Assembly: GCA_027314705.1 (NCBI GenBank)
Contig: DAHVAJ010000016.1
Location: 18,437-82,436, forward strand
Reading direction: 5' to 3'
Source of the DNA: Acidimicrobiaceae bacterium
Lineage (GTDB): Bacteria; Actinomycetota; Acidimicrobiia; Acidimicrobiales; RAAP-2
DNA length: 64,000 bases
Shown here piece by piece: positions 7,686-15,604 of the stretch. A model generated the notes under the pieces. The model searched no databases, was not told the origin of the DNA, and saw only the letters and a list, made by a program, of their open reading frames with translations. A program made the position numbers and the translations under genes. How positions within the stretch are numbered: position 1 is the stretch's first letter; each line of letters opens with the position of its first letter.

Positions 7686-8198
7686 GTGACGACCTATGAC
7701 CGCCCCTTCGGCCGGTGCTTCGAAGACTTCGCGATCGGCGACGTCTACCGGCACTGGCCCGGCAAGACCGTCACGGAGGCGGACGACCACTTCTTCTGCA
7801 TGATCACCATGAACCACCATCCGCTGCACACCAATGCGTGGTTCGCCGAGCACGAGTCGGTCCAGAAGAAGAACGTGGTCGTCGGCAACCTCGTCTACTC
7901 GCTCGTCCTCGGCATGAGCGTCCCCGACGTGAGCGGCTCGGCCATCGCCAACCTCGAGGTCGAGTCGCTGGTGCACCGGGCGCCCACCTTCCACGGCGAC
8001 ACGATCTACGCGGAGAGCCGGGTCGTCGACAAGGTCGACTCGCGCTCCCGGGACGACCGCGGGGTCGTGACCGTCGAGACCAAGGGCTTCAACCAGCACG
8101 GTGACGAGGTCTGCTTCTTCCGTCGCAAGGTCATGGTGTGGAAGCGGGCGTCGGCACCCGAGCGCCGGCGCCCGTATCCCGACGACGTCTGGACCTGA
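7686..8198 (+). CDS. MaoC family hydratase, candidate mesaconyl-CoA hydratase
   Basis: A 170-aa single hot-dog-fold MaoC protein. The hydratase motif of R-specific enoyl-CoA hydratases (S-G-D-x-N-P-L-H) reads TMNHHPLH at 41-48, so the catalytic Asp position is Asn43 while His48 is kept. Similar MaoC proteins accompany crotonyl-CoA reductase and malyl-CoA lyase genes in other actinobacteria, where they are proposed to hydrate mesaconyl-CoA to beta-methylmalyl-CoA. Together with the lyase (3836-4774) and the dehydrogenase (4796-6412) this suggests an ethylmalonyl-CoA pathway role. That role is inferred from neighbours; the family call is firm. Confidence 0.83.
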   Translation: MTTYDRPFGRCFEDFAIGDVYRHWPGKTVTEADDHFFCMITMNHHPLHTNAWFAEHESVQKKNVVVGNLVYSLVLGMSVPDVSGSAIANLEVESLVHRAPTFHGDTIYAESRVVDKVDSRSRDDRGVVTVETKGFNQHGDEVCFFRRKVMVWKRASAPERRRPYPDDVWT

Positions 8199-8220
8199 GC
8201 CCGTCCGGGCGGGTCGGTCG

Positions 8221-9144
8221 ATGACCACCGGCGCGCCGCCGGGCGCGCGTCCGCCCCGGCAGGTGGCCGCCATCGGCGCGGCCGTGGAGGCGTGGGGCTC
8301 GGCCACCGGCCAGGGGTCCCGCCGCCCGGACCTCCCGTGGCGCCGCACCCGCGAACCCTGGCCCGTCCTGGTCAGCGAGGTCCTGGCCCAGCAGACCCAG
8401 GTGTCCAGGGTGCGGCCCGCCTACGGGCGCTTCCTCGCCGCCTTCCCCACGCCGGCGGCGTGTGCCGGTGCCACCCTCGGTGACGTGCTCCGGGCGTGGG
8501 AGGGGATGGGCTACAACCGTCGGGCCCGCAACCTGCACCGGGCGGCCGCCGCCGTGGTGGCCGACCACAACGGCTCGGTGCCCGACGATCTCGATGCGCT
8601 GCTCGCCCTGCCGGGGGTGGGGCCCTACACGGCCAGGGCCGTGCTCGCCTTTGCCTTCGGCCGAGACGTCGGAGTCGTCGACACCAACGCCGGACGGGTC
8701 CTCGCGCGCGCCGTGGCCGGACGGACCCTCCCGCCGGCCGAAGCCCAGCGACTGGTCGACGCCATGGTTCCGCCCGGCCGGGGCTGGTCCTTCGGCCAGG
8801 CCCTCCTCGACCTCGGCGCCACCGTGTGCACGTCGCGGGATCCCGCCTGCCCGGCGTGCCCCGTCCGCCGCCGGTGCCGGTGGGCGGCGGCCGGGCGTCC
8901 CACGCCGGACCCGGCCCGGGGCTCGGCCGGCCAGTCGTCGACCCAGCCCCGGTTCGCCGGTTCCGACCGTGAGGGTCGCGGCCGCCTGGTGGCCGCCCTG
9001 TGCTCGCGGCCGCTCGGGGCGGCAGAGGTCGCGGCGGCGGCCGGGTGGCCGGACGACCCCGGTCGCGCCGCTCGGGTGGCCGAGGCGCTGGTGGCCGACG
9101 GGCTGGCCGCCCGGGGCCGCGACGGAGGGCTCTGGCTCCCCTGA
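8221..9144 (+). CDS. mutY: A/G-specific adenine DNA glycosylase MutY
   Basis: Removes adenine mispaired with 8-oxoguanine. The catalytic Glu53 is in SEVLAQQTQV, the helix-hairpin-helix is LPGVGPYTARAV (~130-141), and the catalytic Asp154 is in VVDTNAGRV. The [4Fe-4S] ligands follow the C-x6-C-x2-C-x5-C pattern (Cys203, 210, 213, 219). At 307 aa it lacks the MutT/NUDIX-like 8-oxoG recognition domain of E. coli MutY. Instead the last ~70 residues (GRGRLVAALCSRPLGAAEVA onward) look like a small winged-helix-like unit. The ATG at 8221 is chosen because the catalytic domain begins shortly after it; the frame stays open upstream through the MaoC gene. Confidence 0.93.
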   Translation: MTTGAPPGARPPRQVAAIGAAVEAWGSATGQGSRRPDLPWRRTREPWPVLVSEVLAQQTQVSRVRPAYGRFLAAFPTPAACAGATLGDVLRAWEGMGYNRRARNLHRAAAAVVADHNGSVPDDLDALLALPGVGPYTARAVLAFAFGRDVGVVDTNAGRVLARAVAGRTLPPAEAQRLVDAMVPPGRGWSFGQALLDLGATVCTSRDPACPACPVRRRCRWAAAGRPTPDPARGSAGQSSTQPRFAGSDREGRGRLVAALCSRPLGAAEVAAAAGWPDDPGRAARVAEALVADGLAARGRDGGLWLP

Positions 9145-9258
9145 GCCGGGTCGCGGGTCGCCGGCCCGAGCGCGGCGATGGCTCCCGGCGGTTCCGGGTT
9201 GGCTACGGTGTGGCGTGTGCGCCGACGCGAGGGCGCCGGGTCGACCGGGGGGAGCGGG

Positions 9259-10755
9259 ATGCGGTCCAGGTTGAGCGATCGGCGACGGCTGCCGCGACGG
9301 GCGGTGGCGGTGGCGTTGGCCACCGGGGTGTCCCTGCTGGCCGCCTGCGGGGGTCCGTCCGTGGTGACGCCCCTGGCGGCTCCGCCGTCGGAGGTGGCCC
9401 TCGGGGCGCCGACCTCGGTGCCCGAGGCCGTCCTCACCGTCCCCACGCCGCCCGTCGCCGGCACGCCGGCGGTCTACGACAAGGTGCAGGTTCGGCGGTT
9501 CGGCAGTCCGGACGCGTCCCACGTGCTCGTCCTGGTGCCCGGCACCAACGGCGGCGCCGGGGACTTCGACCTCGTGGCCCCCTACCTCGTCACCCACGTG
9601 CCCGACCTGCAGGTCTGGTCGGAGATGCGGCGGGAGGGCGCCCTCCAGGACGAGTCGCTCATCGAGTCGACCCTGGCCGGCCGGACCACCCCCACCCAGG
9701 CCTTCGACTACTACCTGGGCTGGATCGCCGACAAGAGCATCACCCACCACTACCAGCCCCTCGACCCGGCCCACTTCGCCTTCGTGGACCAGTGGGGCCT
9801 GGCCGTGGCCATGAACGACCTGCACGCCGTGATCGAACGTGCACGCGATGGCGGCCGGCACACCGTGGTCCTGGGCGGCCACTCCCTCGGCGGGACCGAC
9901 GCCGCCGCCTACGCCGCCTGGGACTTCAACGGCACCCCGGGCTTCACGACCATCAAGGGGATCGTCTGCATCGACGGGTGCGCCGGCTCGGCCGGCGCCT
10001 TCGGTCCGTCCCCGAGCCTCGCCTCGGTCCAGCAGTCGGTCGCCCAACTGGCCACCAAGGGGCCCTGGCTCGACCTGCTCGGGGTGGGCCTGCCGTGGGC
10101 CACCGGCGCCTTCAGCCAGGTCGGCGCACTCGCCGCCCTCAAGGAACCGACCGCCCCGGCGACCGCGTTCGAGCAGTTCCCGCTGCTGCCGGCCGAGTTC
10201 AAACCACCGGTGCCGGTGACCAACGAAGCCCAACTGGGCTACGCCTTCGACGTGAAGACGTCACCGCCGGGCCTCAAGCTCATCCAGGTCCACTCCGGGC
10301 ACGTGGCCACCTCCGGCGACCCGGCGGGCTGGGTCAACACCGGCATCACGCCCATCCAGAACGTGGCCGCCGTCTTCGCCCAGGCGCCCCTGGCCGCCGC
10401 CGAGTGGTACTACCCCGAGCGGCTCTCCATCGACTCGGGCGCGGCCGCCGGCCTCCAGCAGAACGACGTGGCCCAATTCCTCGGCCTTCGCCTGCTGCAC
10501 ACCGCCCAGGTCGACGTGCCCCTCTACGCCTTCCAGACGGCCCTCGGGGGGGCCAACGACGCCGTGGCCGCCAGCGCCCACGCCTACCAGGCCGAGTCGA
10601 GGATCCCGAGCGTGGTCGTGGTCAGCCGCACGTCGACCTACTCCCACCTCGACCCGCTGCTGGCCACGCCGTCCGAGAACGCCTTCCTGCAGTCCGTCGT
10701 CCCCTGGCTCAAGAAGGTCGACGCCGGGGCGGTCCCGCCCTCCTCTTCGTCCTGA
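9259..10755 (+). CDS. Lipoprotein alpha/beta-hydrolase (esterase/lipase-like)
   Basis: A 498-aa exported hydrolase. Its N-terminus is a lipoprotein signal: Arg-rich start, hydrophobic AVAVALATGVSL, then lipobox LLAAC, so the mature protein should be lipid-anchored outside. The catalytic core shows VLVPGTNGG (oxyanion region), GGHSLGGTDAAAYAA (nucleophile Ser) and a C-terminal TYSHLDPLLA supplying the likely His. The region between is long and not diagnostic, so the substrate is unknown. The ATG at 9259 follows GGGGGGAG. An in-frame GTG at 9217 lies 7 nt after TACGGT and could be a leaderless start adding 14 residues. Confidence 0.85.
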   Translation: MRSRLSDRRRLPRRAVAVALATGVSLLAACGGPSVVTPLAAPPSEVALGAPTSVPEAVLTVPTPPVAGTPAVYDKVQVRRFGSPDASHVLVLVPGTNGGAGDFDLVAPYLVTHVPDLQVWSEMRREGALQDESLIESTLAGRTTPTQAFDYYLGWIADKSITHHYQPLDPAHFAFVDQWGLAVAMNDLHAVIERARDGGRHTVVLGGHSLGGTDAAAYAAWDFNGTPGFTTIKGIVCIDGCAGSAGAFGPSPSLASVQQSVAQLATKGPWLDLLGVGLPWATGAFSQVGALAALKEPTAPATAFEQFPLLPAEFKPPVPVTNEAQLGYAFDVKTSPPGLKLIQVHSGHVATSGDPAGWVNTGITPIQNVAAVFAQAPLAAAEWYYPERLSIDSGAAAGLQQNDVAQFLGLRLLHTAQVDVPLYAFQTALGGANDAVAASAHAYQAESRIPSVVVVSRTSTYSHLDPLLATPSENAFLQSVVPWLKKVDAGAVPPSSSS

Positions 10756-10778
10756 CGGGCGCCGGGTCCGGACCGCCT

Positions 10779-11648
10779 TCAGGCGGTGAGGAACCGGAGG
10801 ATGTGGCCGTTCACCTCGTCCGGTCGCTCGACGTGGAGGAAGTGGCCGGCGCCCTCGACCACCACCACCTCCGAGCCCGGGGCGAGGTGGTCGGCGACCG
10901 GTCCGACGACCTCGACCCCCATGCAGCCGTCGTCAGCCCCGTGGAGGTAGAGGGTGGGTTGCGGGGCCACCGTCTCGCCCGCGGCCTGCACTGCCGCCGC
11001 GACCGGGTCGTCGGGCGGCCCGGCGAACATGGCCCGGTAGTAGGAGACGGCCGCGGTGAGGTGCTCGGGGTCGGACAGGGCCTCCTTGACGCGCGCCGCG
11101 TCCCGGGTCCCGTCAAAGCCGGGTGACCAGTCGGACCACAGCCGGTCGATGAAGGCGAGACCGTCCCGGGAGACGGCGTACTCGGCCAGCGGGGTCTGGA
11201 ACAGGAAGATGTACCAGCTGCGTCGGAGCTGGTCGTAGGCGAAGAAGCCCTCGCCCATGGCCCGGGGCGGGGGCACGGCCGCGGTGACCACCCGGCGCCA
11301 CCGGTCCGGCTGGTGGGCGGCCGCGGGGTAGGCCATGAGCGCCCCCCAGTCGTGCCCCACCAGTACGGCGTCGCCGTCACCGCCCAGGGCCTCGTGGAGC
11401 GCGCCCGCGTCCAGGGCGAGGGTCCCGGTGTCGTAGCGGCCGTCGGCCGGCACCCCCGTCGGGGCGTAGCCCCGCAGGAAGGGGGCCACGGCCCGGTAGC
11501 CGGCCTCGCCGAGGCGGGGCAGGAGATGGCGCCACGTGTGGGGCGTGTCGGGGAATCCGTGGAGGCAGAGGGCCAGTGGTCCGTCCTCGGGGCCGGACCT
11601 GAGGTAGGCGAACTCCAGACCGTTGGCGGTGACGGTGCGCTGGTCCAT
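10779..11648 (-). CDS. Alpha/beta hydrolase, epoxide hydrolase-like
   Basis: A 289-aa soluble alpha/beta hydrolase. HGFPDTPHTW is the H-G-x-P oxyanion motif, and GHDWGALMAYP places Asp rather than Ser as the nucleophile, as in epoxide hydrolases and haloalkane dehalogenases. The acid lies near HGADDGCMG and the His in VEGAGHFLHVERP. A cap-domain Tyr (SWYIFLFQTP) fits the epoxide-activating Tyr. An ether- or epoxide-type ligand is expected but not specified. The ATG is preceded by TACCCT with a 6-nt gap, implying a leaderless mRNA, and the promoter is divergent from that of the MBL-fold gene. Convergent with the lipoprotein hydrolase. Confidence 0.88.
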   Translation of the reverse strand: MDQRTVTANGLEFAYLRSGPEDGPLALCLHGFPDTPHTWRHLLPRLGEAGYRAVAPFLRGYAPTGVPADGRYDTGTLALDAGALHEALGGDGDAVLVGHDWGALMAYPAAAHQPDRWRRVVTAAVPPPRAMGEGFFAYDQLRRSWYIFLFQTPLAEYAVSRDGLAFIDRLWSDWSPGFDGTRDAARVKEALSDPEHLTAAVSYYRAMFAGPPDDPVAAAVQAAGETVAPQPTLYLHGADDGCMGVEVVGPVADHLAPGSEVVVVEGAGHFLHVERPDEVNGHILRFLTA

Positions 11649-11654
11649 GGCCGG

Positions 11655-11660
11655 AGGGTA
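11655..11660 (-). promoter_or_regulatory. -10 element TACCCT, leaderless-type
   Basis: On the minus strand TACCCT ends 6 nt before the ATG at 11648. A plus-strand TAGCCT at 11688-11693 lies 9 nt before the GTG of the divergent MBL-fold gene. Confidence 0.5.
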
Positions 11661-11702
11661 GCCGGCGGCGGTGCCGTCCGTGGCGACTAGCCTGCCTCCT
11701 CG

Positions 11703-12560
11703 GTGCGCATCACCTTCTTCGGCGTCCGGGGCTCGTGCCCGTGCTCCTCGCAGGAGCAGCGCAAGTACGGGGGGAACACGTCCTGCATCCTGGTCGAGGT
11801 CGACGGCGAGCGACCGCTCATCCTCGACCTCGGTACCGGCCTCAGGGCACTGGGCCACTACCTCAACTCCTCGCTGCTGACCGCCGGCCGCCCGCTTCGG
11901 GCGGACGCCCTCCTCACCCACCTCCACTACGACCACGTGCTCGGGCTGCCCTTCTTCCCTCCCATGCGGGACCCCGGCGCCCTGCTCGAGATCCACGGTC
12001 CGGCCCAGGACGGCCGGTCGCTGCACGAGGCCATGGCCGCCATGGTCCAGCCACCGTTCTTCCCCGTGCACATGGCCGACTTCCGTGGCGAGCTCCGTTT
12101 CCACGACCTGCACGGTGCGGACGAGTTCGCCCTCGGCAGGACCAAGGTCACCGCCCGGGCCGTCCCCCACGTGGGTACCACCCTCGGGTTCCGCATCACC
12201 GCTGACGACGCCAGCGTGGTGTACCTCCCGGACCACCAGGCGCCGCTCGACCGGTCCACCGTCGACGAGGCCGTGCTCTCTCTCTGCGAGGGAGCCGACC
12301 TGCTCCTGCACGACGCGCAGTACACCGAGGAGGAGTATCTCGAGTTCTCCGACTGGGGCCACTCGACGCCGGGCTACGCGGTCCACGTGGCCTACGAGTC
12401 CGGGATCCGCCGGCTCGTCCTGTTCCACCACGACCCCGGTCACTCCGACAAGGAGCTCGACCGGATGCTGCGGGCGTCCCGGCGGCTGGCCGGAGGGCGC
12501 GGCACGCTCGAGGTCGAGGCGGCGGTCGAAGGTGCCACCGTCGAGTTGGGCGAACGGTGA
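11703..12560 (+). CDS. MBL-fold metallohydrolase (PhnP/phosphodiesterase-like)
   Basis: A 285-aa metallo-beta-lactamase-fold protein. It begins MRITFFGVRGSCPC and continues KYGGNTSCILVE, a start shared by bacterial MBL proteins annotated as cyclic-nucleotide or PhnP-like phosphodiesterases. The metal site is THLHYDHVLG (HxHxDH), with further ligands at PHVGTT, YLPDHQ and a C-terminal LFHHDPGHSD. It is presumably cytoplasmic and binuclear (Zn or Mn). The nucleotide or phosphonate substrate is not determinable. Its stop overlaps the flavin reductase start by 4 bp (GTGA), so the two are coupled. Confidence 0.87.
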   Translation: MRITFFGVRGSCPCSSQEQRKYGGNTSCILVEVDGERPLILDLGTGLRALGHYLNSSLLTAGRPLRADALLTHLHYDHVLGLPFFPPMRDPGALLEIHGPAQDGRSLHEAMAAMVQPPFFPVHMADFRGELRFHDLHGADEFALGRTKVTARAVPHVGTTLGFRITADDASVVYLPDHQAPLDRSTVDEAVLSLCEGADLLLHDAQYTEEEYLEFSDWGHSTPGYAVHVAYESGIRRLVLFHHDPGHSDKELDRMLRASRRLAGGRGTLEVEAAVEGATVELGER

Positions 12561-13096
12561 CGTCCCCGGTGGACGGCACCGCCCCGGTCGACGCCGGCGC
12601 CCTCAAGGAGGTCGCGGGGCGGTTCGCCACCGGGATCACCGTGGTCACCGGGATCGACGCCGGCGAGCCGGTGGGCTTCACCTGCCAGAGCTTCGTGTCG
12701 CTGTCCCTCGAGCCGCCGTTCGTGGCCGTGGCCCCGGCCCGGACGTCGACGACCTGGCCTCGGATCGCCCGGGCCGGCAGCTTCTGCGTGAACGTGCTGA
12801 GCGACCGCCAAGAGGAGTTGTGCAGGGGATTCGCCGTCTCCGGGGGTCCGAAGTTCGACGGTGTGGCCTGGCATCGGGCGCACGCCACGGGGGCGCCGCT
12901 CATCGAGGGCAGCCTGGCCTGGGTGGACTGCAGCATCGAGCTGGTCCACGACGCCGGCGACCACGAGCTCATCGTGGGCCGGGTCCTCGGACTCGGCGTC
13001 GGCGAGGGCTCGCCCCTCCTCTTCTACCGAAGCCGATTCGCCCGGATGGATCACGACGGCGGCGCCCGTGGCCGGGCCGACCAGACAGGAGGCTGA
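12557..13096 (+). CDS. Flavin reductase family protein
   Basis: A 179-aa FMN-binding split-barrel protein of the flavin reductase/HpaC type, which uses NAD(P)H to supply reduced flavin to two-component monooxygenases. Recognisable parts are VAGRFATGITVVTG, GFTCQSFVSLSLEPPFVAVAP (flavin phosphate/isoalloxazine contacts), FCVNVLSD and the C-terminal LLFYRSRF. The GTG start overlaps the MBL-fold gene. No matching monooxygenase component lies next to it, so its partner is unknown; some members act as stand-alone oxidoreductases. Confidence 0.88.
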   Translation: MTSPVDGTAPVDAGALKEVAGRFATGITVVTGIDAGEPVGFTCQSFVSLSLEPPFVAVAPARTSTTWPRIARAGSFCVNVLSDRQEELCRGFAVSGGPKFDGVAWHRAHATGAPLIEGSLAWVDCSIELVHDAGDHELIVGRVLGLGVGEGSPLLFYRSRFARMDHDGGARGRADQTGG

Positions 13097-13099
13097 ACC

Positions 13100-13651
13100 G
13101 TGGTCAGGATCACCGAGTCGGACGTCATCGCCGACGTCGTCATCGTCGACCCCGAGGCGCACGGGGACGAGCGCGGCCGGTTCGTCGAGACCTACCGGCG
13201 GAGCTGGTTTCCCAAGGGTCGCGAGATGATCCAGGGCAACCGGTCGACGAAGCAGGCCGGCGCCCTCGTCGGCCTCCACTACCACCTCCACCAGGCCGAC
13301 TACTGGTACGTCCTGGCCGGTACGGCCCGCGTCGTCCTCCACGACCTCCGCTCGGGCTCTCCGACCGACGGGGCCACGCTCGCCCTCGATCTCTCGGGGG
13401 ACCACGATCGGGGACTCTTCATTCCGCCGGGCGTGGCCCACGGTTTCGCCACCCTCACCGACCTCACCCTCTGGTACCTGGTCGACGGCTACTACAACCC
13501 GGCAGACGAGCTGGGCATGGCCTGGGACGACCCGGCCGTCGCCGCCGACTGGGGGGTGCGGGACCCGGTGCTGTCGGCACGCGACCGGGCCAACCCGGGG
13601 CGCGACGAACTGCCCGACGCCCTCCGGCCCCGGTGGGGGTTGCGGACCTGA
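13100..13651 (+). CDS. RmlC-like cupin, dTDP-4-dehydrorhamnose 3,5-epimerase family
   Basis: A 183-aa cupin of the RmlC family. The early segment HGDERGRFVETYRRSW matches the RmlC D-x-R-G-x-F motif; the barrel has GLHYHLHQADYWYVLAGTA with the active-site His, then FIPPGVAHGFATLTD and LWYLVDGYYNPADE, whose Tyr matches the catalytic Tyr region. RmlC epimerises dTDP-4-keto-6-deoxyglucose at C3 and C5. No other dTDP-sugar genes are adjacent and the Lys-His pairing cannot be confirmed, so a related sugar epimerase or isomerase role is possible. It starts 3 nt after the flavin reductase stop, as the third gene of that unit. Confidence 0.83.
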   Translation: MVRITESDVIADVVIVDPEAHGDERGRFVETYRRSWFPKGREMIQGNRSTKQAGALVGLHYHLHQADYWYVLAGTARVVLHDLRSGSPTDGATLALDLSGDHDRGLFIPPGVAHGFATLTDLTLWYLVDGYYNPADELGMAWDDPAVAADWGVRDPVLSARDRANPGRDELPDALRPRWGLRT

Positions 13652-13691
13652 GCCCCCGCCGCGCCGCGGGCCGGGATGGAAGACTGCGGGT

Positions 13692-14510
13692 ATGGCCACC
13701 GACCCCGCCGTCCTGCCCGCCCCCGCCGGCCTGGGTGCCCCCGGCGGCCTGGGTGCGCCCGCCACCGGGGTGCTCGTCACCGGTGGCGCGTCGGGCATCG
13801 GACGGGCCACCGCGCTGGCCCTGGCCGAGGTGGGGCGGCCGGTGGCCGTGTGGGACCTCGACGGCGACGGCGCCGGGGCGACCGCCGCAGCATGCCGGGA
13901 GCTCGGCGTCACCGCCCACGCCGCCCAGGTCGACGTGGCCGACTCGTCCGCCCTGGCCGGTGCCCTGGCCGAGGTGGCCGGCGCGCTGGGCAGCGTCGGC
14001 GGACTCGTCCACGCCGCCGGGGTCTCGGGGGCCATGACCATCGACGGGGTCGACGACGCCTTGTGGGATGCCACCCTGGGCGTGAACCTGCGGGCTGCCG
14101 CCATGCTCTGCCGGGACGTCCTCCCCTGGTTCCGCGCGGCCGGGCCCGGATCGGCGGTGGTGCTCGTCTCCTCCATCGAGGGCCTCTTCGGCAGTGCGAT
14201 GCTTCCCGCCTACTGCGCGTCGAAGGCCGGTGTGCTCGGGATCATGCGCTCCCTGGCCCAGCACTTCGCCGTCGAGGGATTCCGGGTCAACGCCGTCTGC
14301 CCCGGTGCCGTCGACACCCCCTTGCTGGCTCCCGCGTTCGAGCTCCCCGGCTTCCGCCAGCAGCTCGAGGAGCGCACGCCGCTCGCCCGGGTGTCGGCCC
14401 CCGAGGAGATCGCCCGGCCGGTCCGGTTCCTCCTCTCCGAGGAGGCCTCGTTCGTCACCGGGGCCCACCTGACCGTCGACGGTGGCCTGACCTCGGTGAC
14501 CGCGATCTGA
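13692..14510 (+). CDS. SDR family oxidoreductase
   Basis: A 272-aa classical short-chain dehydrogenase. A Pro/Gly/Ala-rich leader (~25 aa) precedes the dinucleotide motif TGGASGIG (30-37). VWDLDGDG after beta-2 suggests NAD preference because of the acid. The catalytic Ser is in VLVSSIEG and the YxxxK motif is YCASK, followed by NAVCPGAVDTPLL and a C-terminal VDGGLTSV. All catalytic residues are present. The substrate is unassigned. It may be the last gene of the MBL/flavin reductase/cupin run (41-bp gap). Confidence 0.88.
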   Translation: MATDPAVLPAPAGLGAPGGLGAPATGVLVTGGASGIGRATALALAEVGRPVAVWDLDGDGAGATAAACRELGVTAHAAQVDVADSSALAGALAEVAGALGSVGGLVHAAGVSGAMTIDGVDDALWDATLGVNLRAAAMLCRDVLPWFRAAGPGSAVVLVSSIEGLFGSAMLPAYCASKAGVLGIMRSLAQHFAVEGFRVNAVCPGAVDTPLLAPAFELPGFRQQLEERTPLARVSAPEEIARPVRFLLSEEASFVTGAHLTVDGGLTSVTAI

Positions 14511-14623
14511 AGGCCCCGATCGGGGCACGGCCCCCTTCCGACCAGGGATGACGTGGCCGGTCGCCCAACCGGCGGGGCAGGTGCGGGCGCCCGCGCCGAC
14601 CCGGGACGGTGATCGCGGCTTAG

Positions 14624-15601
14624 ATGGTCGGGATGGTCGCCGTGGTCGTGCTCCTGGTCCTGGCGCTCGGCGTGGTCCTGGTGGTCGCCGTGGTGCGCAC
14701 GCCGCGCCGTGACGACGTCCATTCCGTGCACGACTACCACGCCGCACTGGGGACGCTCGAGCACCTCTCCGACCGAATCGGCCCGACCGAGGCCTACCCG
14801 GTCCCCCCCCCGGGGCCCGCCGGGGCAGCGGCGGTCGCCGGGGCCGGCGGAGGCGATCGGGCCGCCCGGCGCGTGCCGCCGGTGCCGGTCCGGGGGAGTG
14901 ACCAGTTCCCCGAGCCCGGGGCGCCGATCGTCTTCGACGACGCCCGTCCCGTCGAGCGGGCGGCCCGTCCCTCCCCTCCGCTGGCGCGCGACGACCGGGC
15001 CCAGAGGATCGCCCTCGACTCGATGAACCGCCGGCGCCGTCCGGCGGTCGGTCTCCTCGTGCTGGGCGCCACCCTGGTGCTCTTCGTCGTGCTGGCCGTG
15101 GTGGGCAGCCACCGTGGGCGCCCGAGCGCCCAACGTGCCACCTCCACCACCCGTGTGCCCACGACGACCACGAGAGCCAGCAGCGGCACCACGACCCGGA
15201 CGACACCTCCGCCGCCGACAACGCTGCCGGCGCAGTTCACGGCGAGCTCGACGGCGGCCAACGGCACCTCCGCCACCTACACCGTCCCCAGCGCCTCCTA
15301 CCACATCACGGTCCGCGCCAGTGGGGCGTGCTGGATCCAGGCCGCGGCCGTCGGCGGTTCGACCCTGTGGACGGGCGTGCTCCAGGCCGGCTCGGTGCAG
15401 GACATCCCGGCCACCGGGACGGCGACGGTCCAGTTCGGGACGCCGGCCGTCTCGCTCACCGTGGACCACGTCCCGGTGGTGCTGCCCCCGTCCTTGCGGA
15501 CGCCCTTCGTGGCCACGTTCACGCCGCAGCCGGGCGCCGCACCGGCGCCGACGACCACGACGCTCCCCGGGGGGGCGGCGACCGCCGGTGCCTCCTCCTG
15601 A
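14624..15601 (+). CDS. Membrane protein with RodZ-C-like (DUF4115) external domain
   Basis: A 325-aa protein with two membrane segments: residues 1-25 (VAVVVLLVLALGVVLVVAVV) and a second near 140 (GLLVLGATLVLFVVLAVVG). About 110 Pro/Arg-rich residues lie between them and a Thr-rich linker follows. The C-terminal ~90 residues (YHITVRASGACWIQAA, TGVLQAGSVQDI, VSLTVDHVPVVLP) match the beta-rich DUF4115 domain at the end of the cell-shape protein RodZ. There is no RodZ helix-turn-helix, so this is not RodZ itself; a wall-associated or sensory role is plausible but unproven. It is convergent with the peptidase gene, 3 bp away. Confidence 0.75.
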   Translation: MVGMVAVVVLLVLALGVVLVVAVVRTPRRDDVHSVHDYHAALGTLEHLSDRIGPTEAYPVPPPGPAGAAAVAGAGGGDRAARRVPPVPVRGSDQFPEPGAPIVFDDARPVERAARPSPPLARDDRAQRIALDSMNRRRRPAVGLLVLGATLVLFVVLAVVGSHRGRPSAQRATSTTRVPTTTTRASSGTTTRTTPPPPTTLPAQFTASSTAANGTSATYTVPSASYHITVRASGACWIQAAAVGGSTLWTGVLQAGSVQDIPATGTATVQFGTPAVSLTVDHVPVVLPPSLRTPFVATFTPQPGAAPAPTTTTLPGGAATAGASS

Positions 15602-15604
15602 CGC

